A DNA stretch of 64,000 nucleotides. Source: Gliomastix tumulicola. Its lineage: Eukaryota; Ascomycota; Sordariomycetes; Hypocreales; Bionectriaceae. The notes beneath the pieces were generated by a model. It worked only from the letters and a program-made list of their open reading frames with translations. It had not been told where the DNA came from and made no database searches. Location of the stretch: positions 496,001-560,000 of the forward strand of contig BCHX01000009.1 in the NCBI GenBank assembly GCA_001599755.1, in the 5' to 3' direction. The translations under genes and the position numbers were made by a program. Positions 1 to 11,634 of the stretch are shown here, piece after piece (within the stretch, counting starts at the first letter, position 1; each line of letters starts with the position of its first letter).

Positions 1-1416
1 TCGAAGGAGGTCGCTATCCTGAGTGGCCTTGCAGGATCCGAGGCATCCATGCCGAAGCAAGTCTTGTTCAGTTGCCCGACAGGTAACTGCACATGGCCTA
101 AATTCCAGACCTTGGGGGTTTGTCACCGATGTAGTAACTTGACTTCGCAGCTTAAAAAGGTGGATGGGTTCGGAGGCTTCTTCCACAAACTTTGGAATCT
201 CAGCGACCTGGACAAGGAGGACCTTCAGAACGCCACGGCCTATACCCTACCGAACGGCCATTTCTTGGCAAATATAGATGGATGCCCAGCGGACCAGGAC
301 AGATGCCGACCGGGGAATATGTCTGGGCCACTCGGCATGTATGCCTTGACAGCGTATAGTACGGGAGACTGGAAAAAGACGGTCACCCTGCAGAGCATCA
401 ACACCCTCATAGCATCCATGAGTGTCATATATGTCGACAAGAGCTCAACTTGGACGTCGCAGTATGTGGGGGCGTCTTCCAATGAGGATTCAGAGAAGTG
501 GCAATGGCCCAACTCCCCAGTCTCTGCCATGGAGTGTGGCCTCTACTTTTGCGTCAAGGACATCGAAGCTCGGCTGGAACAAAATGAGCTGGTCGAAACA
601 GCCGAGGAAGCGAAGGACTGGAGCCGCGTACATCCGGAAGCGGACAGCGAGGCGACCGTACCTAGGGGAGATTTTCCCACTCTAGAATACGACCCGAACA
701 GGCCTTCCTGGGATAGGAAGAACCTGCAACTGCGCTACACCGCCACCAATGGCGAGTCAGATCGATACAGCGTGAGCCTCGACTCCTACGAAGCTACAAG
801 TCATTTCTTCAATCAGACCTTCACGAGCACATGGGATGACGAGGCAGAGCTGCTGACACTCGCTCACGATCGCGAATACACTATCAAGGATATTTTCAAC
901 GCCGCTGTGGTCGGAGGATCAGCGAGACCTCGAAGTATGGCTACAATATGGTATACCTCCTACTTGGTTGTTCTTGATATGAAGTTCGAAAGCTTGGCCG
1001 CTAGCATGACAAACGATATGAGGAGCTATGGTACTGGGGACAACGCTCTTGGGTTTGTCAGTGTGTCTAGCACCGTGTATAGCGTTGTGTGGCCGTGGTT
1101 TACTCTCCACGCTATCATCATCAACGGATCAGTCGTCTTTTGCGTCACCACGATGGTCATGTCGCGAAACGTTCCAGTGTGGAAGAGCCACTCACTTGCG
1201 ACGATGAGCCAGGGGCCTACCGTTATCGACTTTGGGCCGGAAGCGAAGAGTCTAGTTGAGCTGGAGAAGCGAGCTAAACACGTTCAAGTTAGTCTGTCGG
1301 GGGGTGAGAAGGGTCAGTTATTACGCAGGCGGGACGATAGCTCAGCGAGAGATGACGCGTCTAGCAAGGAGGAAGACATGCATGTCTCAAGAGGAGCACC
1401 TACGTCGTCTCGCTAA
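1..1416 (+). CDS. DUF3176-family membrane protein, C-terminal part (5' truncated)
   Basis: The frame is open from base 1 to the TAA at 1414-1416, with no stop before the first ATG at 49, so the gene starts outside the window and about 471 residues of its C-terminal part are visible. The motif FSCPTGNCTW followed by F-x-TLGVC-x2-C (from about base 67) is the hallmark of fungal DUF3176 proteins, which usually have 600-750 aa, N-terminal membrane helices and a large extracytoplasmic Cys-containing region. Several N-x-S/T sites (NLT, NLS, NMS, NQT) fit an extracytoplasmic region. A hydrophobic helix near bases 1070-1150 (VVWPWFTLHAIIINGSVVFC) precedes a charged cytoplasmic tail, also as in the family. 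Function of the family is unknown. Whether ATG 49 could be an internal start cannot be decided, but homology favours readthrough from upstream. Confidence 0.85.
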   Translation, partial: SKEVAILSGLAGSEASMPKQVLFSCPTGNCTWPKFQTLGVCHRCSNLTSQLKKVDGFGGFFHKLWNLSDLDKEDLQNATAYTLPNGHFLANIDGCPADQDRCRPGNMSGPLGMYALTAYSTGDWKKTVTLQSINTLIASMSVIYVDKSSTWTSQYVGASSNEDSEKWQWPNSPVSAMECGLYFCVKDIEARLEQNELVETAEEAKDWSRVHPEADSEATVPRGDFPTLEYDPNRPSWDRKNLQLRYTATNGESDRYSVSLDSYEATSHFFNQTFTSTWDDEAELLTLAHDREYTIKDIFNAAVVGGSARPRSMATIWYTSYLVVLDMKFESLAASMTNDMRSYGTGDNALGFVSVSSTVYSVVWPWFTLHAIIINGSVVFCVTTMVMSRNVPVWKSHSLATMSQGPTVIDFGPEAKSLVELEKRAKHVQVSLSGGEKGQLLRRRDDSSARDDASSKEEDMHVSRGAPTSSR

Positions 1417-1637
1417 GATGAGAATCTAGCAGCAAGAGTCGCGTGGAATTGATGTAGACACTTTCGATATGAGATGGATCATGGACGACGAGTTTGACTT
1501 TGCCAGATAATCAGATGATATCATAAAACCTCACGAATATGAAATCACCTCGGAGTAATCTCATATGCTAGTCATGGCATCGAAACTCCCTGGATGAGCG
1601 GGCATTAAAGTGTCAGATGGTCATGCCAGGTTTTTCT

Positions 1638-2875
1638 TTACAGCTTGTATCCCTGCTGTATTTTGTCTATCATTCGCCGCACCCGCTCCGGCACTGCATC
1701 CATGCTCTGCTTGGTCATGCTAAAGTAGAGGTGACTGAATTCGCTGCTCGCTCGGCCGCTGATGGCTTTGGCCTGAATGCCATGACTGATGGTTGCGGCA
1801 CGAAAGTAATAGAAGATGGAGGTTACCTTCCAGTCTCTGCCCCCGCCGTCCTGGCGCATGTCGGAGCCTACTATGTCTAATCGTCGAGAGTTCCCAGTCG
1901 AGAACTGCAATGACTCGGGGTTCGGTAGGGTGAAGGATCTGAAGACACACATTCATGTTAGTGCTGGACGCGGACACCGGAGTGTAGAGCCGTTGATGCC
2001 AGACTATCGAACTTGAAATCTCCATGCACTATCGCGTAGCGATCGACTGGCAGGTTGTTCCTCAAGTAGCCGAGGACTTCGTCGTATGACTCATGTGCTC
2101 GGCCTAGAGGCTTTCCTGTCTTGATATCCGTGACGGCAGCTTGCTGGGCCTCGATCCGACTCCGTGTATCGCAGTGCCTAGCATAGAATTCCGACTTCTT
2201 GCCAAATGTTCCTCGGCCAACCTTGTCGGGGTCGATCGAGTGAAGCTAAGCGAGTGTCTCAATAGCACTGTACCGGCATTAGCTTGTAATTTCTGGTTCC
2301 AGCACGCTGTTACTTACGCCTGTTGCCGTTTAGATGGCGGAAGAACTCTCATGTTGGTGTTCGTAATGATTCTGCCCTTGACGTATTCCATCACCTTGAT
2401 TCGTGACTTTAGTCGAGGCCCTATCCAACTGGAATTCTTGCGGGTGCTCACATGGAACTGAGTACCAATGATCGAGGCGTCCATGCGCAAATGGTATACT
2501 CTCGGCACTGGAAAGCCATCGGCAGAGCCAAGTGCTTTCGTCACCTTGAACTCGCGATCGACTCGATGGGCAACAGGACTGATGGTCTTTCCGCTTGGTT
2601 TCTTCCTGAGAATGAATCTGGTGCCACTACAGCCAGTTTAGAACAGGAACTCCATTTCTGTGCTTCTGGGACAGAAAATAGCTTGCGTTGCCCGTTACTG
2701 ACCTCACGCCGTCGACATAGAATGTCGGGTTGCTCTGACCATATCCGACCTTCTTGGTGACAACAGGGAGGCGAAGACCGGGGACCTTGCCCGACCTAGC
2801 CAGATATTGTATTAAGGCATTATCGTCAAGACCATGACGGGCCTGTGCACCCACATTGTTGGCATTTGAGCCCAT
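1638..2875 (-). pseudogene. ACAD10-like aminoglycoside/choline phosphotransferase (APH) pseudogene
   Basis: Reading - from ATG 2875, family segments appear in order: GYGQSNPTFYVDG, ILRKKPSGKTISPVAHRVDREF, VPRVYHL, VMEYVKGRII, LHSIDPDKVG, IVHGDFKFD and HPTEPRVIAVLDWELST. Introns can be placed at 2702-2627, 2451-2395 and 2317-2268. The copy is broken. An in-frame TAG lies at 2248-2246 where the family has LA-Q/K-LHS. The catalytic-loop motif HGDxxxxN has Ser for Asn (HGDFKFDS). The next intron would need a GC donor at DSL. After LDWELST the frame shifts, and about 60 residues normally before the conserved helix (FYYFRAATISHGIQA) are missing. The end, down to the stop at 1638, is well preserved, so decay looks recent. 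Intact homologues act as small-molecule kinases or sit next to acyl-CoA dehydrogenase domains. A sequencing error could explain one lesion but not all. Confidence 0.82.
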
Positions 2876-3147
2876 TGTCTGATGCGTGATAATGTTTCTG
2901 CGCAATGGGGGAGCTTACCCACCCCAACGAATGTGGGAAGGTAGTTTGATAGTAGGCTAATGTGGCTCTGTCGGTAAGCTGTGACGTGAGATCTGAATAT
3001 GAGGGGACAGTAGGTATTGATTAATAGCCGAGGCACGAATACGTGCATTCATCCGCGAGCCAATGAACCAATGAGAACTGAATGCAACACTGCATCGGAT
3101 GCGGGGTAGGAGAAGCCTCAGCCTCCTCCCATCATGCTCGGGATTTG

Positions 3148-4104
3148 TTATGGGCTTTTGGCAAGGGGAAGGTCAATCTCGACGAGCCATGGAAACTGGT
3201 CAAGCTCATTTCTCCCCTTCATTGCCGCATTCACGAACAATGTCTTGCCTGCACCGAGAACCGGCTTCGTCTCACAGTGATCCAGATCGCAGTATCCCTG
3301 CTGCTCGTACTCGGCCAACCTGTTCTTTCTCACCGCCACTTCTTCACCGGAGCCTCGTAGCGCCACTAGGCTTTCGATGACAAGTGAGCCGCCATTGTCA
3401 ATCGAGTTGAGGTGCGACGCGTCGTCGGGGATATCTGACCGCCAGGCGACGAGCTCTGCACCCCAGCCGTCGTGGACATGCCCAAAGCAGTGAATCCGCG
3501 GCTGCGCTTTCGCGACGGCGCGGAAGAGCGTCGGACAGCCAATCTGCTTCTTGTCGTAGGTCATGTCCATGATTCCCCTTGGCGGGCCGTGCGTGATGGC
3601 GATGTCGACGTCGGGTCCGATATCAAAGTCGTGGTCGTGGTCGTTTCTGGAGTACTTGAATCCCCATCTCTCGGTCGACGGCGTGTAGGGACTCGCGTAC
3701 ACCTTGAGCCTCGCGCCGTTTGCCAACGTCAGCGTGTGTTCGCCCTCGTCGAGGAGCACGATCTTGCCGTCTTGAGCTGCCTCTTCCCAGAGCTTCCGTG
3801 CAGCTCCCTTGGCGCCGTAGGCTTTCGCCAAAAGATCCTCGGGCATGCGCGAGGCCTCGGCAATTTTGGCAAACGCCGCATCGTCGAGGGTAAAGTCATG
3901 GTTCCCCGGTATGACCAGCTTGAGTGGTGCGTCGATTGTTCGGAGGAGCTGGATCGTCTCGTGGAATTCGGACAGCAGGGAGTGCTCTGTGAGGTCACCG
4001 CAGTGAATGACCACGTCGACAGCGCCCGGGTGTGGCTGTCTTGCGAATTGGAGGCCGTGGGTGTCGGATATGACCAGAATTCGAGTCTTGATCGGGGAGG
4101 CCAT
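3148..4104 (-). CDS. Calcineurin-like metallophosphoesterase
   Basis: A single-exon frame of 318 aa. The five metallophosphoesterase blocks are in order: SDTHG (D14, H16), HCGDLTE (D37), IPGNHDF (N68-H69), ITHGPP, and GHVHDGWGAE near residue 206. These residues bind the two metal ions and the phosphate. The overall organisation resembles the MPPED1/239AB-type fungal phosphoesterases, which are cytosolic and have poorly known substrates. No signal peptide or membrane helix is visible. The ATG at 4104 is followed closely by the first beta-strand (RILVISDTHG), as usual in the family, so the start is well supported. It lies 270 bp from the APH pseudogene and has no obvious functional link to it. 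Confidence 0.93.
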   Translation of the reverse strand: MASPIKTRILVISDTHGLQFARQPHPGAVDVVIHCGDLTEHSLLSEFHETIQLLRTIDAPLKLVIPGNHDFTLDDAAFAKIAEASRMPEDLLAKAYGAKGAARKLWEEAAQDGKIVLLDEGEHTLTLANGARLKVYASPYTPSTERWGFKYSRNDHDHDFDIGPDVDIAITHGPPRGIMDMTYDKKQIGCPTLFRAVAKAQPRIHCFGHVHDGWGAELVAWRSDIPDDASHLNSIDNGGSLVIESLVALRGSGEEVAVRKNRLAEYEQQGYCDLDHCETKPVLGAGKTLFVNAAMKGRNELDQFPWLVEIDLPLAKSP

Positions 4105-5827
4105 GGTGATGATGGTCGTGGAGTCCGAGGGAGGGTAGTCCGGAGGAAGGGATCTCGAGAAAATGGCGCGTGATTCTTGCGAGCTTGAGAATGATTTTGC
4201 AAGGAAGAGTCGGAGAAGAATCTGGGATGAGTCGACAGAATCTTGATCCAGTTACCGACTCCGGTTATGCAGGCGGTTCAGGGTGTACTCATTCTTGGAG
4301 GACTGCAGTGAAGCTGGATGAGGTTGGTAAAGTTTGACTTACTGCCCAATGTCGCAGAACGAAACCCAAGCCCCACTATTAGGTGACATAATTAGAAATC
4401 TGTCTGCCTAACATACATGGTGACCGCCTGGACGATGCCTGCCTGTAAGACGACAATTTAACTGACAACATCGTCCTCTCACTGCCTTGAGGACTTTATA
4501 CAGGACTGTATGAGCATCTCTAAGACAACTGCATGTAGTTACAGCTGTCGGGAAACATGAGGGTCTCAACATTACGAAGAGTGCCCAGCATTGCTTGCTG
4601 AACGCCCCCATCTTGCTTTCCTTGATAGTTTCACCATCAACGCCTCGTTAACTAGTCGTAGATGTATAGTCTTTTTTGCTGACATTTGGCTTCGGAATTG
4701 ATTCGGTTAACTGTTAGTAGTGATCAAGGATGAGCCATTAAATCCAGGGCTGGAGTGTGTCTGAATGTTGGAAAAGTTGCATCCGTGCCCCTCTAGTGCG
4801 ATAACTAGAGGCTTTTCCCCCACGGTTGGTGAAGGACCTTTCAGGCGTTTGACCTTGACCTCGTCCCCCAACGGCAAGTTCCGAGACAATATTATTAGGC
4901 AATAGCCTCCCAATATTCGCAGGTCCCGTTTCATTCCGTGCAGCCCCTACTCGTACGCAAATGAGGTTCTCCCCTGCCTGGCACGCTGTGGAGGCGACAA
5001 ACGTCATATGAGACCGCCATGCGGGGGTCGCCCCTAGACCTTTCCGCCAACCACTTGGCAGTACTAGTAGCTTCGTCGGCGATAGATCAATTGCCGATTG
5101 TTGCTGCGTGTGCGAGTCCAGACTCGCCCGCGCTAGGGTCAACCGAGAAGGAGGCGGCTAGTCGAGTCCTTTTCGATCCCGGATTCTCCCACAAGCCGCA
5201 AGCCACCTCATTCGCCTTTCTGCTTCGCGATGGAGGAGGAGTAGCCGGGGTTTGAGCGTACGGAGGCCTCGCTGAGGAAGCCGACGAAAATTGAGGCGGC
5301 GGCCGTCGGAAGGAATCGGTGTGGCGGTGACAGACTTTTCCCCCGGAAAGTTCCCCGTGACCAAGAAGACCCAGAAGGGCCAGAACGTTGAAGCCAACAG
5401 CAGACTCCGCCAGAACACGACCCGCCACGACCGCTGATCCGTCAGTCTTCCTCCAATGACGGGCGTCGGATCCGAGGGGGAAATGTTAAGGTTGTTAACA
5501 AGCTTGTTTTTTTAGGCTCCCCCGCAATCCCCTGTCTCATCCCCACGGGCTGCCTCTGGGCAGAGGAAGATAGGTGTGACCTTCTGCTGATTTCGCCATC
5601 GGCTAGTGGCCAATAGATGCTCGTGCTTGGACTGGGCCTCGTGCGACCTGATCCTGATGAGTTCCTCTGATGTCTATCAAGAAGGAGGGGTAGGGCAAGG
5701 GTCGGTGGGAGTACAAAAGCTGGACCGATCGTCCCCTCTGTCCTCGTGCGTCGATGCAACGCTGCTTCTCTTTTGATCAGGCCTCATCTTCATACTTGCC
5801 TATCCGGTCGACAACCGCGTATCCAAC
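4105..5827. other. Intergenic spacer
   Basis: About 1.7 kb between the divergently transcribed phosphoesterase and MFS permease genes. Short overlapping frames on both strands show no recognisable motif or consistent splice pattern. The spacer presumably holds both promoters. I see no RNA gene or mobile element in it. Confidence 0.6.
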
Positions 5828-7550
5828 ATGGCCCTCGCTACCCAGCATGAGCAGGACAGGAAGGATGAAGTTGCAGCCGTGCCGTTTGACGAGGTCGAGG
5901 AGACCCTCAAGGCCTCGTCCGGCACACGCGACTACTCCGGTGCCGCAGCAAAGACTGATCCCCGTGAAATCGCCCTTGTGCGCAAGCTCGACTTGTGGAT
6001 TATGCCCATCCTCTGGATCATGTACTGGCTGAACTACCTCGTAAGTGTCTGACCCTGTCTGTGTGGGTGGCACTGCAACGTCGACTGACAGATGACCGTA
6101 AACAGGATCGCAACGCCATCGCTCTCGCCCGCCTGAACACCCTCGAGGAGGACCTGAACCTCACCGACTCCCAATACCAAACGGCCGTCTCGATCCTGTT
6201 CGTGGGATACGTCCTGGTCGGCATCCCTGCCAATATGGTCGTCACCCGCGTGCGCCCCAGCTGGTGGATGGCCTCGTGCATGACCATCTGGGCCATCGTC
6301 AGTGGTCTCACGGCCGTCAGCACCAACTTCACCGGGCTTCTGCTCACGCGCTTCTTCCTGGGCATCACCGAGGCTCCGTACTATCCCGGTGCGCTGTACA
6401 TCCTCGCCACGTTCTACACCCGCAAGGAGCTCGCGACGAGGATCTCGATCCTGTACACCGGCAACATCCTCGCGACGGCATTCGCCGGCCTGATCGCGCT
6501 CGGCATCTTCAAGATGGACGGCATGGTGAGTAGTATCCTGTCCAACCTTCGGTCCACCCACCCACCCACTGACTGACTGACCCTCGCAGGGCGGCATCGC
6601 GGGCTGGCGCTGGCTCTTCATCCTCCAGGGCGCCGTGACGCTCGTCATCGCCCTCCTGGCCTTCTTCATCCTCCCGGACGAGCCCCTGACGACGCGCTGG
6701 CTCACGCCCGAGGAGCGCGCCCTCGCCCACGAGCGCACGATGCGCGACACCGTCGGCAACGCGGGCCAGTCCACCAGCTGGGGGGGCATCGTCGAGGCCG
6801 CCAAGGACCCCAAGGTCTGGCTCTTCGTCGTCCTCCAGCATTGCCACCTCGGCGCCAACGGCTTCAAGAATTTTTTCCCGACGGCCATCAAGACGCTGGG
6901 CTTCAACCAGGAGATCACGCTGGTGCTGACGTGCCCGCCGTATCTGATTGCTGGTGCCATCTCGATTGCGTGGTCGTGGTCGTCGGGGCGGTTCAACGAG
7001 CGGACCTGGTGAGTGATTAAAGAATAAAGTGTAAAAAGAATGAGAATTTGGCGGCGCAAGTACTGACGCGCCTGTAGGCATATTACGATTGCCAAAGCGG
7101 TGGCCATCTTTGGCTTCATCCTGGGCTGCGCGACGCTCAACACCGGTGCCCGATACTGTGAGTCTCTCTCTCTCTCTTTCTCTCTCCCTTTCACGGCTGG
7201 TAAAAATCACTGACACGACATGTCCAGTCGCCATGTGCGTCTTCTCCATCGGCACCTACGCCGTCAACAGCATCATCCTCGGCTGGGTCTCCAACACGTG
7301 CTCCCAGACCAAGGAGAAGAAGGCCTGCTCGCTCGCCATCGTCAACTGCATCGCCGTCTCCTCCTTCATCTGGACCCCGTACATGTGGCCCAAGTCGGAC
7401 GAGCCGCGCTACGTCATGGCCATGTCGTCGAGTGCGGCGCTGAGCTTCGCGACGGCCGCGGGCGCGTGGGGGATGCGCTTCTGGCTGAAGAGGGAGAATG
7501 AGAAGATCCGGGCGCGCGAGGAGGAGGCGACGCTGTACTATGCGTACTAA
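5828..7550 (+). CDS. MFS permease, anion:cation symporter (allantoate/Dal5-like) family
   Basis: Five exons join in frame to 484 aa: 5828-6040, 6106-6525, 6590-7008, 7078-7157 and 7228-7550, with four GT-AG introns of 64-70 bp. TM1 is followed by the ACS signature NYLDRNAIALAR, created exactly at the first splice junction. The repeat-1 GIPANMVVTRVRPSWWMASC loop and GITEAPYYPGALY in TM5 are also typical of ACS carriers. Twelve membrane helices and a cytoplasmic C-terminus rich in Lys, Arg and Glu fit the plasma-membrane Dal5/Tna1/vitamin-H group, which takes up organic anions such as allantoate, nicotinate, tartrate or pantothenate with protons. The actual substrate cannot be read from the sequence. 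The fourth intron carries a TC dinucleotide run (about 7163-7187). Confidence 0.93.
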
Positions 7551-10264
7551 GCCGGCGGTATTTTGACCATGGTGACTACTAGTTAGACGGTTAAATCACC
7601 ACTTGAACCGCCGTGGATGCATCATCTCTGGGCGAAAGATGGTCAGTATCGGGGTTTGTCGGGGAAGGTTGCCTACGGGGCTGACATATCGGGATCCTGT
7701 TGGCTTTTGATTGCTCTCGTAGTAATTAAATGCTCAAGTTGAGGCGTTCATTTCAAGCCATATGACGGTCCTATCGGTCACTGCAACAGGCAGATGTGGA
7801 TTGTACCAACCGTGGGTGTCACTCCTGAGAGTGATATTCGAAGAAACAAGTGTGTGATTTTGCGGTCTGACCCAATGCTGTTGCTCGGCAAGACGCCGGA
7901 GGACTTCCTAACCACAGTGCCGGAAGGAAGCCGAGGGACAGTGCCGTCGGGAGAAGGTCCGAGGTTGTCCGTCACGGACTTTCGGCATCGACAGCGACAT
8001 GATTGAACAGAAGACAGTCAAGCAACAAAGCATGCACATGTCACATGAAAGCCATCGCAGACCGCACACGTGCATCGGACCGAATGCAGGCATTGGGCTT
8101 GTCGGGGAGACGTCCGCTATATGCAGCTGTACTGCACGTCGTCACGCAGCGGCGGTGTCTCGGGGTCTTCCGTGACGGGCAATTGGGGGCAGAATATCAT
8201 GAAGATCCTCTATGAAAGGCACTGCCAAATTTATTACTGACCACCCTTTGCTGCGCTTCACATGCTGGGGCCATGGCAAGCCAAATAGGACCTCCTCCAA
8301 GAGGAGACGTGAGAGCTGGGCCGGAAGGTGACCTCCAATGCTACGTTTCCAAGGTCCCCCCGCACGCACTTGGCCTTGCTTGGCTGGATGATCAACAGAT
8401 CAAGGCCAGGAGGTGTGTTATGGGCATGGATGCCGGGTTATTGATTGTGTGTCGGGTATCTTTGATTTTCCGATCACAGAGATCCGATGCTACCTGCGTC
8501 TTACAAGGTGGAATTGGCTCGTATCTGTCTCTTGCTTAGTGATGCATTCCGTGATCACGGATGAGGCGGGACAGTATCACTCAGAATTGGCCTTTGGAGA
8601 AGTGCATCCGCAGAGCTCACGTACATCCGACCACGGAATGCCGAGTCGCAAATATGAGGCCTCCGTAGACGCAGCCAAGCAGCACGATTCAGGCGACGGA
8701 CAGACGCATGATCCGAAAGTCCTCCCCTGATTCATGGAAATGTGAATACCCCGTCACTGATGAATGTCCGCAGATCCATTACGTCGACTCGACAGCTCTC
8801 GCCCGCTTTCCAGCTACATCCGAGGGAATGGACCCCGGCGCACCGCCTCGCTCCAGGATGAAGACTGATCCAGCCAGACACAGCTTGAAACGGACCACAG
8901 ACCTATTTTTACCGCCTGTCTGGGGCTTCAGCATCTCTTCCGCAGATCAGGACGTGTGGACGGCTGTTAAGGCGTCGTGTGCTACCGCCACCAGTGCACT
9001 AACTGGAACCTCCCACTGAGCAAGCACGAGCACAGCCTCCCTGGAGTCCCAACTACCGTGGCACTAACACCGCTGGCGTCCTGGCATTACGAGTTTACGA
9101 CTGCCATCACGTAGGGGTCCACCGCTGGTGAATCTTGGTGAATCAACGCTTGGAAATAAAGCTGGCAGGGCTCCACGAGCTAATCTCTACGGAGTCCTGG
9201 GAGCGTCTCCCATTGGGCGTGTTTTACGGAGAGTACATACTATGCTGGAAGATTCGTCACGGAAATGATTCTCCGTGGCCTCAGCAGCATTCCCCAACAT
9301 CCGCACTCTGTCATCACATGAGGCCCGTCTCGGCTAAAGGGGTCTCTGTCCAACGTTACGTATTTGTGTCTGTAGGTGTGGTGCACGATGATACCCAAGC
9401 CCGGAGGCGTCGGGCACCGAAGCTCGCCAAGCAGCGGGGATTGGCGACTGAAGAAACAGCCCTGGAGATCATCACGACGACGACGATGACCTTTTCTTCT
9501 CCCTGGCCCCATGGAACAATCAAGACGCTTCAGCCCGGCGTTGCGTCACCAGCGGGACGTCACTGCGAAGCCTTCCCTGCTTCCCTTCTACCCAAGGGGC
9601 CATTTCGGATCTCAGTGGGGGGACCGGATCTTCAGAAGGAGCAAGACTGCAAAGATGGCCATCAGGGATCCCCTGCTAAGCTCTAGACCGGAAAGGCTTG
9701 GCTCTTGCACCAAGTTCCCACTGCCTGCGCAAGCACCACGAAACATCCTTCTTGGTTGTTGTTCCATCCAGTGATCAGCATGACCAGCGCGGCCATGCCT
9801 CGAAGAAGGCGCCTGCAGCATACTTTATTTCCCAGCTTAATTTAGGCTGTGGCAGGGAAGGGCGCCTGCTCGCCTTCTTGGCCTTTTGCTGAGCATCTTC
9901 AATGAGGGGAAGGGGCACTTGGCATTGCGTGGCCCCGGCTCCCTCCCTCCCTGGTCCTGGCTCCAGCCGATTTGCGGTGATGCGGTGATCTCATTTTGCA
10001 GTGTCTCAGTTGATCATGCCTACCTTACCTACGGTAGTACCTGCTGGCCTCCCAAAAGTGAGCCTCCCCAGGTACCTATAAGAATCTTCTGTCCCCCCTC
10101 TTCGACCAAGGTGAAATTCTCTTCTCTGCATCATCAAACCCAACAAACATCCATTTCTGTCTCGCATAGGTATCCCACCAACCAACACGACATATTCTTG
10201 CCTTCTCACTCATCAACCTGATACAATCCTCCTCATCGCATCAACGCACACACCGGCATTCAAG
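7551..10264. other. Long intergenic spacer
   Basis: About 2.7 kb with only short, overlapping frames. None shows a domain, signal peptide or plausible chain of exons. The last 200 bp is a CT-rich, CAA-rich leader typical of a strongly expressed fungal gene and belongs to the small secreted protein downstream. Confidence 0.55.
10077..10083 (+). promoter_or_regulatory. TATA-like box of the small secreted protein gene
   Basis: TATAAGA lies about 180 bp before the ATG at 10265. It is followed by a pyrimidine-rich stretch and CAAACCCAACAAACA-like leader sequence, the usual make-up of a transcribed fungal 5' UTR. Assignment rests on position and composition only. Confidence 0.45.
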
Positions 10265-10513
10265 ATGGTTTCCTGCAAGACCGCTTTCCTCACCGTTGCC
10301 TTCTCCCTGGCCGGCCTCGCCTCTGCCGTGCCTGCGCCTGCTGCCGTCCCGGCACCCGAGCCCGCCCCCGTCGCCGAGGCTGCTGCTGCTCCCGAGCCGA
10401 CAATCCCTTTCCACCCCCCCGGCAAGAAGTGCTGGACCAAGGCCGACTGCTATCGTGCCTACTTCTGCGCTGGGGCCACGGCCGACAGGCAGGGCATGTG
10501 CACCTACGGCTAG
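10265..10513 (+). CDS. Small secreted protein with four cysteines (effector-like)
   Basis: An 82-aa single-exon protein. Residues 1-21 form a clear signal peptide ending in LASA. Residues 22-46 are a Pro/Ala/Glu-rich spacer (VPAPAAVPAPEP), perhaps a pro-region. The C-terminal 30 residues hold four Cys with spacing C-x5-C-x5-C-x10-C, enough for two disulfides, in a short basic/aromatic module beginning GKKCWTKADC. No known family was recognised. Size, secretion and cysteine content match candidate effectors or cell-surface peptides of plant-associated or soil fungi, but that is inference. The ATG context (CAAGATGG) is good and the upstream region has a TATA-like element, supporting a real gene. 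Confidence 0.75.
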   Translation: MVSCKTAFLTVAFSLAGLASAVPAPAAVPAPEPAPVAEAAAAPEPTIPFHPPGKKCWTKADCYRAYFCAGATADRQGMCTYG

Positions 10514-11634
10514 ACTGTCATGGGATATCTGGTGAAGATGGGGGGGAGGACGCCAAGGTGGATGGACCTTCGATGGGCTTGGACGATGTCTGATACGACA
10601 ATGAGGTCAAGGCTCATTATTCGCTGATGCCACACGGGATTGGTTCTCGGCGTGTTGGGAGGGGCGTGGCTGAAGAAGAACAACCTGCGCCATACACACA
10701 CCCAAGACATAGGGTCCGATATCTTGAGTGTCCTTTCGACCATGGGGGAGGGTAGGAGGCTTACTATACATTCAACTGCGCCTGCTGGCCTTGGGGGGAA
10801 TGAGAGGGAGTTCCGACGGAATAGGACGGGAGCGATTGCTTGTTTTTATCATGACGAATACCAATACTGCAGTCACTGACTGCCATACCTCATCTCACGT
10901 CAGAAAGGCCCGTGCAACGCTACATGATCCCTTTTACGTGATGTGGCCTGACATTTCCTGGATTTATTCCAGGATTACCGCCGACCTGCTTACAATCTTC
11001 GGCCGCAGTCCCTGGACCTGGCCAACTTCGGTTCATTTCCCGAAGATCAAGCTCGTCTTGATATCTCCTCCCGACGGGTATTTGCCCATTGGGTCGCTTG
11101 TCGACACCATAGCCTGGCCACCATCCAAACGCCCGGGCTCGCCGATCATTACCTCACTGCCGTCTGAATACCTGCTTCTCGCAACCTTTCTAGTAGTCGC
11201 CATCCCCGGAGTGTCCCGCCCCGAAGCTGGGAAGCTGGGGTAAATATGCGGCGGAAATCCTCCGGCCCGACCTCGCTGGGGCTAAAANCCCCCCAANCCC
11301 ACCGCCGAGCCATAAGCTCTCCAATCAAGGGCGTAGGCAAGCTTGAAGAACCCACGATTACGCGGACCAACTAGGAAGCTGGCATCGTCAAGGGCCGATA
11401 CGATGCAGGCTTCGGCGCACGGATGCGGCATGATCGCCAGTCTCGTGAGGTCGTGAGATGCACGGGAGCCGCAGGATGGTGGAAGTTGTCCGGGTCAAGG
11501 GAAGAGAGGGGGTTTCTGATGGCAGGTTAGTATGATGCTGGGGTGAATAAATAGCAGAGGAGAGGGGTTAGGAGATGGATGCCATTCCCCGCGTCTTCTT
11601 TCCATCATCGTCGTGTACTTGTCTCGGTGTCAAA
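10514..11634. other. Intergenic spacer containing two undetermined bases
   Basis: No gene recognised. Bases 11288 and 11297 are N, inside a C-rich stretch (cccccc), so the assembly is uncertain there. An AATAAATA element near 11546 could serve as the TATA-like box of the esterase gene that starts at 11635. Confidence 0.6.

Noticed and set aside
6034..7194. Minus-strand open frame of 386 codons opposite the ACS permease
   Set aside because: It spans the permease introns and exons without regard to splice sites and shows no domain; the spliced plus-strand gene has clear family motifs.
9135..9686. Plus-strand open frame of 183 codons upstream of the small secreted protein
   Set aside because: No motif, no plausible start context and overlapped by other open frames; probably non-coding.
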